Virus record (IMG/VR): IMGVR_UViG_3300022188_000007
Span: 80,486 to 144,485 of that record
Strand: one strand, 5' to 3'
DNA length: 64,000 nt
From: a virus
Of this stretch, positions 56,022 through 64,000 are shown one piece after another. The notes under the pieces are model-generated. The model did no database searches. It worked only from the letters and a program-made list of their open reading frames with translations, and was not told the DNA's origin. Position numbers and translations under genes: made by a program. How positions within the stretch are numbered: position 1 is the first letter of the stretch; the number at the start of each line of letters is the position of its first letter.

Positions 56022-57983
56022 ATGGAAGCAACTTTTAATAGTACTAATTCATTTAATGTTGATGGAGATAAAACTGCTGAATTCTTAGAGAACAGGCGGA
56101 TTAAATTAGATTGCGGTGAAGACGGTATTAGGTATGCTTCTATAATTTCAGCTACTTTTACCTCTAGCACCTTGATTACTATAGATGAGGCTGCAGCAAC
56201 AGTTAATCTTATAGAGGTATGGTACAGTGTGGTTAAGCCGGGACTGGAGGGTAATTTACCCGACCATTTTCATTCAACTACTGAAGGAGATGGTGGGTAT
56301 ATTACATCATCGTCAGGTCTTGTTTATAATTTTTTAGATCTTACTGACACTTCTTCTACTTATTCTGGTACTGAGAATATGTATGCGCAGTCCACAGGTT
56401 CTGGGGTAGAGTGGGCTACAATTACGGTAACTTCCGGAATAGATGGTATAGATGGGCTAGATGGATTAGACGGTGCTAGTTGGCTTACAGCTTCTGGGGT
56501 TCCAACACAAGAAATGGGCTCCGCAGAGGATTTATTCCTAGATTTAGTTACTTATGATATTTACACAAAAGATGATCCTACTTATGGATCTACAAATTTA
56601 TTTACTGACGCCGGAGGGACTGCTTCTGCAAGTAGTACCTTTTCAACACTTGTTCCCGCTCAAGCAGTAGATGGTAATATTTCTACTTCTTGGATGGGTG
56701 GTAGTGCTGTGAGCTGGTGGAAATATGAATTCCCAGAAAGCCTCCTTATATCAAAATTGAGTGTATTACCTATGAATCAAGGAGCTTCTAACCAGGTTAA
56801 AGACTTTGAAGTTTATGGTTCCAATAACGATGCAGATTGGGATTTACTGACTTCTGGCCAGATAGATAATGTGAACGCGTTTTATGATATAAACTTCTCT
56901 AATTCAGTGCCATATAGTTTTATTAGATTTAATGTTTTAACTGTCTATGCAAACTATGCGGCAATGGACGAAATTCAGGCATTTCAAGTGGATGATGTAG
57001 CTTGGAGAAAAATAGGTAATATAAGTGGTGGAGAAGGAGAAGGAGGGGGCGACTATACTTTTATAGCTCTTACAGACACACCTTCTACCTATTCTGGAAC
57101 AGAAGGTCAATACCTCCAATCTACCGGCTCTGGGGTTCAATGGGGACATGTTGCTAATATTTCTTCTGGTGCACCACCACCTTCGGTCGTATGCCCCGGT
57201 GATGTAGGGGATTTTTATATAACTACCAATGATAATGATATATACGAAAAAAGTGACGTTCCTCCCGAGTCAGTTTCTTTTAAATCCATTATAATAGACA
57301 TTACAGATAACTGGGGAGACACTTCTTTTTTAGGAATTAGGTCAGTAGAATTTAAAAATGATGATGCATTAATTTCTTTAGCTGACGAGGATATCACGTG
57401 CTATTCCACTTCTGAGTATGCAACAGTTTATGGCCCTAAATATACATTTATAACATCTACTTCTAAAACAGCATCCTGGTCAGAAAACCAATGGCTGGCC
57501 GGTAATGGCTTTGTAACAAATCAACGAATAATATGTGTTTTAGATACCCCTATTGAATTTAATTCTGTGGTTGTTAATAACTCTCATAATGGGGGCGGTT
57601 ATGAAACTTCTGGTGCAAAAAATATAAAAATACATGGATCTACTGATGAGATAACCAACACAACCTATGATTCTGTTATATCTAATGCCGCGTTAATTTT
57701 TTCAGATCAACTTGCTACCCATTTAGTGCCTACTAATGTTATAGATGACCAAATATTGGATTTAATACTAGATACATCTACTAGTTGGGTTAAAGTATTA
57801 GATGCAAAAAACAATTTTATTGCACTAGATGATACCCCCACTACTTATTCAGGAGGGCAATACTTAAGAACTACGGCATCTGGAATAGAAGCCATAGATG
57901 GTATAATTGTGAAAGCACCTAATGAATCTGAATGGCTAATACAAGTCACTAATTCAGGAACCTTATACACTACGGCTATGTAA
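56022..57983 (+). CDS. Tail fibre protein with three fibre repeats and discoidin-like domains
   Basis: 653 residues, AAGGAGGA upstream. The N-terminus (FNVDGDKTAEFLENRRIKL) matches a conserved tail-fibre opening (FxVxGDxTAxFxxGRR). Three copies of an L-D-TPxTYSG...sGvxW unit occur at residues 104, 347 and 599. A short collagen-like GIDGIDGLDGLDGAS lies near residue 140. Two discoidin/F5-8-like segments are seen at about 190-325 (AQAVDGNISTSWMGG, FEVYGSNNDADW) and about 420-570. A fibre with glycan-binding inserts fits the sequence best. Confidence 0.88.
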   Translation: MEATFNSTNSFNVDGDKTAEFLENRRIKLDCGEDGIRYASIISATFTSSTLITIDEAAATVNLIEVWYSVVKPGLEGNLPDHFHSTTEGDGGYITSSSGLVYNFLDLTDTSSTYSGTENMYAQSTGSGVEWATITVTSGIDGIDGLDGLDGASWLTASGVPTQEMGSAEDLFLDLVTYDIYTKDDPTYGSTNLFTDAGGTASASSTFSTLVPAQAVDGNISTSWMGGSAVSWWKYEFPESLLISKLSVLPMNQGASNQVKDFEVYGSNNDADWDLLTSGQIDNVNAFYDINFSNSVPYSFIRFNVLTVYANYAAMDEIQAFQVDDVAWRKIGNISGGEGEGGGDYTFIALTDTPSTYSGTEGQYLQSTGSGVQWGHVANISSGAPPPSVVCPGDVGDFYITTNDNDIYEKSDVPPESVSFKSIIIDITDNWGDTSFLGIRSVEFKNDDALISLADEDITCYSTSEYATVYGPKYTFITSTSKTASWSENQWLAGNGFVTNQRIICVLDTPIEFNSVVVNNSHNGGGYETSGAKNIKIHGSTDEITNTTYDSVISNAALIFSDQLATHLVPTNVIDDQILDLILDTSTSWVKVLDAKNNFIALDDTPTTYSGGQYLRTTASGIEAIDGIIVKAPNESEWLIQVTNSGTLYTTAM

Positions 57984-57985
57984 TA

Positions 57986-58006
57986 AAGTATCCTCTATAT
58001 TAACAG
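57986..58006 (+). promoter_or_regulatory. Recurring intergenic motif, diverged copy D
   Basis: AAGTATCCTCTATATTAACAG, in the 59-base gap before the 1,190-residue gene. It shares the AAGTA-CCT start and TATATTA part of copies A and B. Confidence 0.3.
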
Positions 58007-58010
58007 AACT

Positions 58011-58026
58011 ATAAATTTAAATTTAT
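58011..58026. repeat. Perfect 16-bp AT-only palindrome
   Basis: ATAAATTTAAATTTAT equals its own reverse complement. It lies between motif copy D and the GGGAG ribosome binding site. It is too AT-rich to be a strong terminator hairpin; it could be a protein-binding site. Confidence 0.5.
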
Positions 58027-58042
58027 AATGGGAGAATAATTT

Positions 58043-61000
58043 ATGGCCACCATCGTCAAATCAGTTGAGTATGTAGAAATAGATGTACTCTCTACTGAAT
58101 TAGATGTTAGTAGTAGTTTGACTAAAGGACAGGATTATAGAAACTGTGTCCCTTTCATGACGTCACATTCTACTAATGATTATCTTGATAGTAAGCTTTT
58201 TGATATGTACTTTTCTGGTACCTTTATTAATGGTATTATTAATTTCAGTAGAGGTAATTTAAGAGTATCTACTGCTACTATTAAATGTTATGTGGTTGAA
58301 TTTTACCCATCTCAAGTAAAAGTACAACAAGGTACTTTTGATAATAGCTCTGCTACAACTGATACTGTCACATTACCAATCTCTTTAAATAGTAAAGACA
58401 AGGCAGCAGTTGTTTTTTCTTGGAAAACTACATCATCTTCTCAACAGTACAGGGCATTAGTAGTTAGAGGACGTGTACTAGATGAAACATCCATGGATTT
58501 TTATAGGAATTACGTAGATGGTAGCTGTACGGGTCACTGGTTTTTATTTGAAGACCTTGTTAATAATTTTAAAGTTACACATAAAGATAGCTCTTACACT
58601 AGTGCTGGTCAAACATTAACCATAGATGATGGAAGATGTGTTGACCCCTTAAGGACCTTCCTTTTAGGGTCTTATGCCTCCGCAGGCGTTAATACTGGTT
58701 ATCTTACTAGAGGAACTACTAGAATATTTCTATACTCTAATGGGGCGATACGGAGTGATAAGCAAGATGTGTCTTATTACACTATATATTGGAACTGCCA
58801 GGTTATAGAGTTCTTGGATCAGGAAAAAATATATGTCCCTTTTGATCATTTTTTAACGTCGTTTACTACCGCTACACAGACTAGGGCTGTGGGAGACCAA
58901 CCAAATAATGTACCATTTATATGTGATATGGACTATAGTATGGTAATTTCATCCATGCCACAGGGTATGTGCAGGGCTAATCAAACTGTGGTAGCTGCCA
59001 TGAAAGAAGCATTTGTTTCTGTTGAGTTAGTAGACGGAGCCTCTATTGAGTATACAAAAGGGGCAGCTGTTTATGCCAATTATCCTGCTTATGTTACTGC
59101 GGTAGATTGGATGGGTATTACTGTAGATATAGGTACTAATGACTCACCTATTCCTGAAGGAGGCGAACCCGGGGAATCGTTTGTTAAGTCAGTAGAAAAT
59201 TTTAGATTTACTCTTGATGACTATTTTGGTGCTAGGGTATTAAGTAAAGGCCAAAACTGGTTAAATTGTGCTATTTTTTCATCTACTAGGGGAACTGGTG
59301 GGGATAATATAAATCAAAATATGGCCAATGTGTATATAGTATCTCCAGGAATAGTTTGTTTTAAAGCATGGGATACCACAGCTCAAATTATAGATGTGAG
59401 TGTAGTAGAGTTCTGGCCGGATCAAGTTAAAGTTCAACATCAGAATAGCTATTTAAAGACAACTACTACAACTACTACTGAGATTGAAGAGCTGTCCGAT
59501 ATTAATAAGTGTCTTATCACTTCTGCGACTTTTGTTGCTGGAGCATCTGCCGACGGTCGTCAGAATATGGTGCGTACGGGCTTTTTAGATAATACTACAG
59601 TAGAATTCTACCGGTATACCTCTACTTATGCAACAGATGTGTCTTTTTTTATTGTAGAGGATCTACAAGATAACTTCGATTCAGTACATTTTAAAGGTGA
59701 TTTTACTTCCGCTAATCAAAATATATACGACGACACCCATAATTGGGATTATTCCAATACATTCATCATAACATCTTATGCTTCAGCTAATGTTAGCACT
59801 ACACCTAGTAGGAGTTTTATCAGTGCTTATTATGCAGGGGAGTTTAAACCCACTTATTTAGTTAAATACGATGCATCTTATTATACTGTTTATTATTATA
59901 CTACAGTGGTTAAATTTAACCAAAAGAGTAAACATGTGCAACACTTTAGTGCAACATTTAATGTGGCATCACTTACTGGGGAATATTCTGTAGATTTCGC
60001 TAATCATTCTAATGCTTTAACTTGTTATAATACAGGTCAGCAAAGTAGTATGAAGTGTGATACTACGGCTGCCACCGGCATATCAGATTCTTTTGCTACA
60101 ATTAGAATTACGGACTACGATAATAGAACCTATGAGCAGTCAAAGCCCTCACATACTTACACTTCTCATGGTTCTTTTATTATGATTGATTGGATTGGCC
60201 AGCATTATCAAAAAGAGTATGATGTAGCTAAAATGACGCCGACAAAGTCAGTTATTAACTCTGTACAGATAGCTTCTTCAGATAATACTGATGGTTATTT
60301 AATTATCCCTCTAACAAAAGGTCAAAATATAAAACAATGTGTACCTTTTATTAGTTCATCTACGGCATCCAGTGATAATGAGCCTGTTAGATTTTATAGA
60401 TCTGTGTATAGGTATGAAGATCCTGACACTTTTAGTGTTAGATTCGGTAGTGACGCAACTAGTACTAGAAAAACTACTTGTTATATTACTGAATTTAGTG
60501 AAGATATCAAAATTCAGTATGGGGCAGGGTACGCTGATGGGTATACAAAAATATTCACTATAAACGAAGTTAATTTAGATAGAGCTTTTTTAGTTTTTTA
60601 TGGTTATAGTGACTCATGGGAAAATTTTATAAGGAATCATGCTATATGTGGCCATTTTAAAAGCTCCACCGAGTTGGAATTTATTAGGACTTATACAGGA
60701 GAACAGATGTGCGTAGGTTGGTATGTGGTAGAATGTCCTGATGACGATAGTTACTGGAAAGTACAGCATATATATGAAACTAGTTTGGGAGGCCAGGGCA
60801 CTCAGGTAGTTGATATTCCTAATCATTACAATATAAATAATACCTTATTTTTTGCTTCTTGGACATCCACCGCTGCTGGTGCATACCCCAGCAGGAGTAT
60901 GTACAGAATGCGTCCCACACTTCAGAGTATAGAGTTTAATAAATACGATGTCTCTTATTATAACATGGATAATGTAAATGTGGAGGTAATCCAAATTTCA

Positions 61001-61615
61001 AAAGAACTAGTTGCTAGAGGATTTAAAGCCAGCGGGAATGATGTTAGTTTGAATACAACAACTACATCTACTGATATAGACCTTAGGGGAAATAACTTTG
61101 ATTTGACTAGATCAATGGTAATTAGTGGTAATCAAGGAAATGAGGGTCGTGTGGATACTACAGCAGCTGCCGCCTTTGATGAGGGGTATCATCACTATTC
61201 TTTTAAAGATAGTAATACAGTAACAGCAATAAAAACTGGAGGAGTATCTTATAATACTTATAGTTATTTTTTCGTGTACCAATGGCCAGAATTTAATAAG
61301 TACTATATGGAGGGCACTGTTATCGAAGACATTGACGCACAGGAGATCCCAATAGACAGAGAGGTCTTGGCTTATCGTTCATCCACTGGAGAACTGGTGG
61401 ATAAAACTACCTCATCTGGGGGGTATTTCTTTGTGGAAACTCCTTACCCTGATAAGCACCATATAGTTTGCAGGGACGATGAAGCCGGCAATGATTATAA
61501 TGATTTAATTTATGGTAGTATGCAGCCAGCTGTTATTTCAGGGACTTTCGCTTATAACGAGGGGCTAGTTACTATATCTGGGATGTATATTGGTGTACCT
61601 CTTGGGAGGTTATAA
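58043..61615 (+). CDS. Fibre protein of three ~350-residue repeats with a regulatory-like C-terminal domain
   Basis: 1,190 residues, GGGAGA upstream. Three homologous blocks begin at residues 6, 382 and 735, each with KSV, LxKGQ(D/N)xxxC(V/A)xF, (V/T)EFxxxxxKxQ, an FFxVED-like segment and (Y/D)xSYYxxxxxxxxVxxF. Identity between blocks is modest, so the duplications are old. The last 100 residues (MEGTVIEDIDAQEIPIDREVLAYRS, TSSGGYFFVETP, HHIVCRDDEAGNDYNDLIYG) resemble the carboxypeptidase regulatory-like domain found at the ends of several phage tail proteins. It is likely a homotrimeric or threefold-symmetric fibre or tip protein. Confidence 0.88.
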   Translation: MATIVKSVEYVEIDVLSTELDVSSSLTKGQDYRNCVPFMTSHSTNDYLDSKLFDMYFSGTFINGIINFSRGNLRVSTATIKCYVVEFYPSQVKVQQGTFDNSSATTDTVTLPISLNSKDKAAVVFSWKTTSSSQQYRALVVRGRVLDETSMDFYRNYVDGSCTGHWFLFEDLVNNFKVTHKDSSYTSAGQTLTIDDGRCVDPLRTFLLGSYASAGVNTGYLTRGTTRIFLYSNGAIRSDKQDVSYYTIYWNCQVIEFLDQEKIYVPFDHFLTSFTTATQTRAVGDQPNNVPFICDMDYSMVISSMPQGMCRANQTVVAAMKEAFVSVELVDGASIEYTKGAAVYANYPAYVTAVDWMGITVDIGTNDSPIPEGGEPGESFVKSVENFRFTLDDYFGARVLSKGQNWLNCAIFSSTRGTGGDNINQNMANVYIVSPGIVCFKAWDTTAQIIDVSVVEFWPDQVKVQHQNSYLKTTTTTTTEIEELSDINKCLITSATFVAGASADGRQNMVRTGFLDNTTVEFYRYTSTYATDVSFFIVEDLQDNFDSVHFKGDFTSANQNIYDDTHNWDYSNTFIITSYASANVSTTPSRSFISAYYAGEFKPTYLVKYDASYYTVYYYTTVVKFNQKSKHVQHFSATFNVASLTGEYSVDFANHSNALTCYNTGQQSSMKCDTTAATGISDSFATIRITDYDNRTYEQSKPSHTYTSHGSFIMIDWIGQHYQKEYDVAKMTPTKSVINSVQIASSDNTDGYLIIPLTKGQNIKQCVPFISSSTASSDNEPVRFYRSVYRYEDPDTFSVRFGSDATSTRKTTCYITEFSEDIKIQYGAGYADGYTKIFTINEVNLDRAFLVFYGYSDSWENFIRNHAICGHFKSSTELEFIRTYTGEQMCVGWYVVECPDDDSYWKVQHIYETSLGGQGTQVVDIPNHYNINNTLFFASWTSTAAGAYPSRSMYRMRPTLQSIEFNKYDVSYYNMDNVNVEVIQISKELVARGFKASGNDVSLNTTTTSTDIDLRGNNFDLTRSMVISGNQGNEGRVDTTAAAAFDEGYHHYSFKDSNTVTAIKTGGVSYNTYSYFFVYQWPEFNKYYMEGTVIEDIDAQEIPIDREVLAYRSSTGELVDKTTSSGGYFFVETPYPDKHHIVCRDDEAGNDYNDLIYGSMQPAVISGTFAYNEGLVTISGMYIGVPLGRL

Positions 61616-61618
61616 TAT

Positions 61619-62596
61619 ATGGTAGATTTATATTCTTGGGTGGATGACCCTTCCTATTCTTGGACGGATGAGCCATATATTCAATGGTCTGTTTCTGTTG
61701 ATAGCGCTCTTAATCAGGTTTGGCAGGATATAAATTATGCTTACGCTGCTACTTCAGAAGGACTAGACATCATAGATATAAACTCAACTGAAAAAATAGC
61801 GTATGTGTCATTAGTAGGTGGTTTTTCCACCATATGGGCATCAGAAGATACTATTTATTTAGGTACTAATGGAGGGGTTAAATATTTAAGTAAGTCTTCT
61901 ATATTAGGGGATAGTGCTTCTCCAATTAACTTAACGGCCTTTTTAAATAGCTACACTTATTATGCTCCGGCATCTACAGATGTTAGGTATATTCATGGGT
62001 TTGAAAATAAACTATCCATAGTCACTGCTTCTGGTATGGACCTGGTAGACAACACTAGTGGGGGCTTTAAAAGTTCCACCTCTAATACTAAAATTGGAAA
62101 ATGTTTTTCAACAGCCGATAGATCGGTGTATTATACAGTTAATAATGCTTCAATTAATGGGGTATTTAAAGTAAATTCTTACTTGTTTGATTGGGATACA
62201 CCTGATATTAGTTATGTAACTGATGATTCTTTTTTACCCAATGTAGTAATAAATGATATATTTATTACACTACAAACAGCGAGCAGTGGGGTCAATAATA
62301 CAATATTTGTGGCAACATCTTCAGGGGTTTATATATTTGATGAAGACTCAGCTCAAGTTGATCATTATACAAATGAATTAGCAGGTACCTCTATAAATAT
62401 TACCGGTATATGGGCTGATCAGGCTTCCAGTATTGGATCTGGTAAGATGTATATAGTGTCTAGTGGTGAAGGTGCTGGGTTTTCTGTTTTTGATTTGGAT
62501 ACTAAGTCTTTATGGGATAAATATACATTAACAGATAAGGGCCGGACAAATGAAGTATTAGTATCAGAAGATTTGATTGATGTAGGAGGTGCTTAA
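61619..62596 (+). CDS. Beta-propeller tail protein
   Basis: 325 residues. Repeated blades such as QVWQDINYAYAATSEGLDIID, STIWASEDTIYLGTNGGVKYL, and NTIFVATSSGVYIFDEDS identify a beta-propeller like those of YncE or two-component-sensor propellers. GGGAGG lies inside the end of the previous gene. It shares one base with the next start (TAATG). Likely a protein-protein or glycan-binding platform in the tail tip. Confidence 0.87.
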   Translation: MVDLYSWVDDPSYSWTDEPYIQWSVSVDSALNQVWQDINYAYAATSEGLDIIDINSTEKIAYVSLVGGFSTIWASEDTIYLGTNGGVKYLSKSSILGDSASPINLTAFLNSYTYYAPASTDVRYIHGFENKLSIVTASGMDLVDNTSGGFKSSTSNTKIGKCFSTADRSVYYTVNNASINGVFKVNSYLFDWDTPDISYVTDDSFLPNVVINDIFITLQTASSGVNNTIFVATSSGVYIFDEDSAQVDHYTNELAGTSINITGIWADQASSIGSGKMYIVSSGEGAGFSVFDLDTKSLWDKYTLTDKGRTNEVLVSEDLIDVGGA

Positions 62597-64000
62597 TGGT
62601 AGATTTTATACCACCAGAAAGTACAAAAATACCATTTAAGTTTGATTCTAGTGGGTATACTCCCCCAGATTTTACTAGTGTTGATTTTAAATTCTCCCCT
62701 ACACTAGTTAAAGTAGCACTTAATAATGCTATTAATGGTGTGGCAGTGTATCAACAGCCAAAAGATTATTTAAAAAGTTGCAATACTAATGTAGTAGGTT
62801 ACACTTCAGGAAGTTTACAGATATTTAAAAGTGATTGTATTTATGGTGGTATACGGGACCTTTCAGTAATATTACGGTCTATTAATTTTACCGACATACC
62901 CGCTTATATTAAAATAGGCACTACAGATTATATTGATTTAGATTTATCTTTAAAGGGTTGGAGTAAAGAAGTAATTAGTAATATTACTGGTGCCCTTAAA
63001 GGTTGGATAGTTGAACAATCTAAAGATTTACCTTGGTATATAAAACAAGGTCTCACAGGTCAAGTTGATTTAGTAAAACACTTAAAGGTTTTTCAACATC
63101 AACAAGCGTATTTTACTGAAATAATAAAAGGCTGGTCTACTGGGGTCACTAAAGACTTATTTAATACTGTAAAGTCATGGCAATCTGATATAATTGATAT
63201 TTCTGAATATATTAAGACTACCATTCAAGAAACTAGTGATTTAAATACTATTGTATATAAGATTTGGCAGCATAGTAATAGAGATATTAATTTAATGTTG
63301 CATGGTTGGCAAGCTGCTGACTTACAATCTATTATACAGGCTTGGCACACTGAAAATTTAAATGGTATTCTCCGAGCTACTTATTTTAGTGATGTAGGAG
63401 CTTTTTTATATGCTATACAGCCTGTAGATATTGAAGCCGAAGTCATGGGTTGGGCTATACAAGACTTGCAGATATATATAGCTAAAGGACAATATGATGG
63501 GGACCTGTCCGCTGATATCTACGGTATAACTTCTATTAATTTACCATTCCATCTAGTAGGGAAGTTAGGTATTCAAACTATAAAGGATCTAAAGGGCACC
63601 ATGACTAATTTTGCCGTTGAAGACCTGCCTGTTTATCTGAATACTATTAGTTATTCAGATCTAAATGCTTATTTACTTTCTTCACGTCTTACTGCCGATT
63701 TAAGGTTTGAAATATACCCAAAAATTGTTTTTGTTAGACACAATATAAATGTATCTTTTTTGGAACACAGGGATTTGGTAGCATCTATTAATCATACCTG
63801 TGTTAGTTCTGGGTTTAAAGAATTACAATTTTCATTACTAGCTAAACATAAATATGACTTACCTTGTCGTATATATGGAGGGGATGGTAGTAATATAGTA
63901 GATCTAAAAGTACTTATTAATTCTTACGAATATATATCTCAGAATACTATACCAGTTATGTATATTAATCTAGAACCGGTAACAAGGGCTAATATATATT
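62596..64000 (+). CDS. Tail protein with Trp-containing helical repeats (3' end outside window)
   Basis: The frame is open for 468 codons to the window edge. It starts at the ATG in TAATG, coupled to the propeller gene. The opening (KIPFKFDSSGYTPPDFTSVDFKF) follows a pattern seen at the start of some phage tail proteins. Residues about 115-370 hold 8-10 degenerate units of the type hhxGWxxxDLxxxI (for example HGWQAADLQSII and MGWAIQDLQIYI), which suggests a helical or mixed solenoid. Not recognised as a named family. The C-terminus is not visible. Confidence 0.9.
   Translation, partial: MVDFIPPESTKIPFKFDSSGYTPPDFTSVDFKFSPTLVKVALNNAINGVAVYQQPKDYLKSCNTNVVGYTSGSLQIFKSDCIYGGIRDLSVILRSINFTDIPAYIKIGTTDYIDLDLSLKGWSKEVISNITGALKGWIVEQSKDLPWYIKQGLTGQVDLVKHLKVFQHQQAYFTEIIKGWSTGVTKDLFNTVKSWQSDIIDISEYIKTTIQETSDLNTIVYKIWQHSNRDINLMLHGWQAADLQSIIQAWHTENLNGILRATYFSDVGAFLYAIQPVDIEAEVMGWAIQDLQIYIAKGQYDGDLSADIYGITSINLPFHLVGKLGIQTIKDLKGTMTNFAVEDLPVYLNTISYSDLNAYLLSSRLTADLRFEIYPKIVFVRHNINVSFLEHRDLVASINHTCVSSGFKELQFSLLAKHKYDLPCRIYGGDGSNIVDLKVLINSYEYISQNTIPVMYINLEPVTRANIY

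Noticed and set aside
56437-56481. Collagen-like triple-helix domain
   Set aside because: Only about five G-x-y triplets are present, too few to call a stable collagen-like shaft.

Overview
The window is one long, uninterrupted late structural region of a large tailed double-stranded DNA phage. Every convincing gene lies on the + strand, spacing is tight (1-4 base overlaps up to gaps of about 75 bases), and most genes have an AAGGAG-type ribosome binding site. The DNA is AT-rich (judged by eye, not counted). I see no tRNA, CRISPR array, integrase, transposase or lysis gene, and no tail sheath, gp25-like or gpJ-like baseplate gene. A giant tape-measure protein without sheath or wedge genes suggests a long, probably flexible, siphovirus-like tail. 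The host cannot be named from this sequence.

Layout. (1) 3-15788: giant tape-measure protein (at least 5,238 residues, open at the left edge) with a TP901-type core, an embedded PD-(D/E)XK nuclease-like domain and a C-terminal array of 18 seven-residue repeats. (2) 15805-18417: two proteins that resemble a split tail hub. (3) 18433-21867: small virion or tail-tip proteins, including a cysteine-rich mini-protein. (4) 21886-24465: a structural protein, a translationally coupled pair resembling the two halves of a thiamine-diphosphate (ThDP) decarboxylase, and an Ig-like protein. (5) 24468-29937: three tandem paralogues with invasin-type (Big_1) Ig domains. (6) 29978-36303: fibre-like proteins with SG-rich and Tyr/Cys-rich repeats, plus a remnant of a homing-endonuclease DNA-binding module. 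(7) 36378-43170: small proteins including an FmdB-type zinc ribbon, a 1,863-residue cysteine-rich protein and a zinc-ribbon protein. (8) 43160-64000: adhesion apparatus, comprising a 3,391-residue protein with LamG-like and discoidin-like domains, several fibre proteins, a beta-propeller, and a final gene that runs off the right edge.

How they fit together: the tape measure sets tail length and is ejected with the DNA. The hub and small proteins close the tail tip. The many Ig, propeller, LamG, discoidin and carbohydrate-binding-like domains downstream form the host-recognition machinery. Most unexpected are the ThDP-enzyme-like pair (22886-23946) inside the tail operon, with key cofactor residues replaced, and the nuclease-like domain inside the tape measure (residues about 730-845). 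A short motif (core AAGTAACCTAAT) recurs in three of the four largest intergenic gaps, with a diverged copy in the fourth, and is a candidate late regulatory element.
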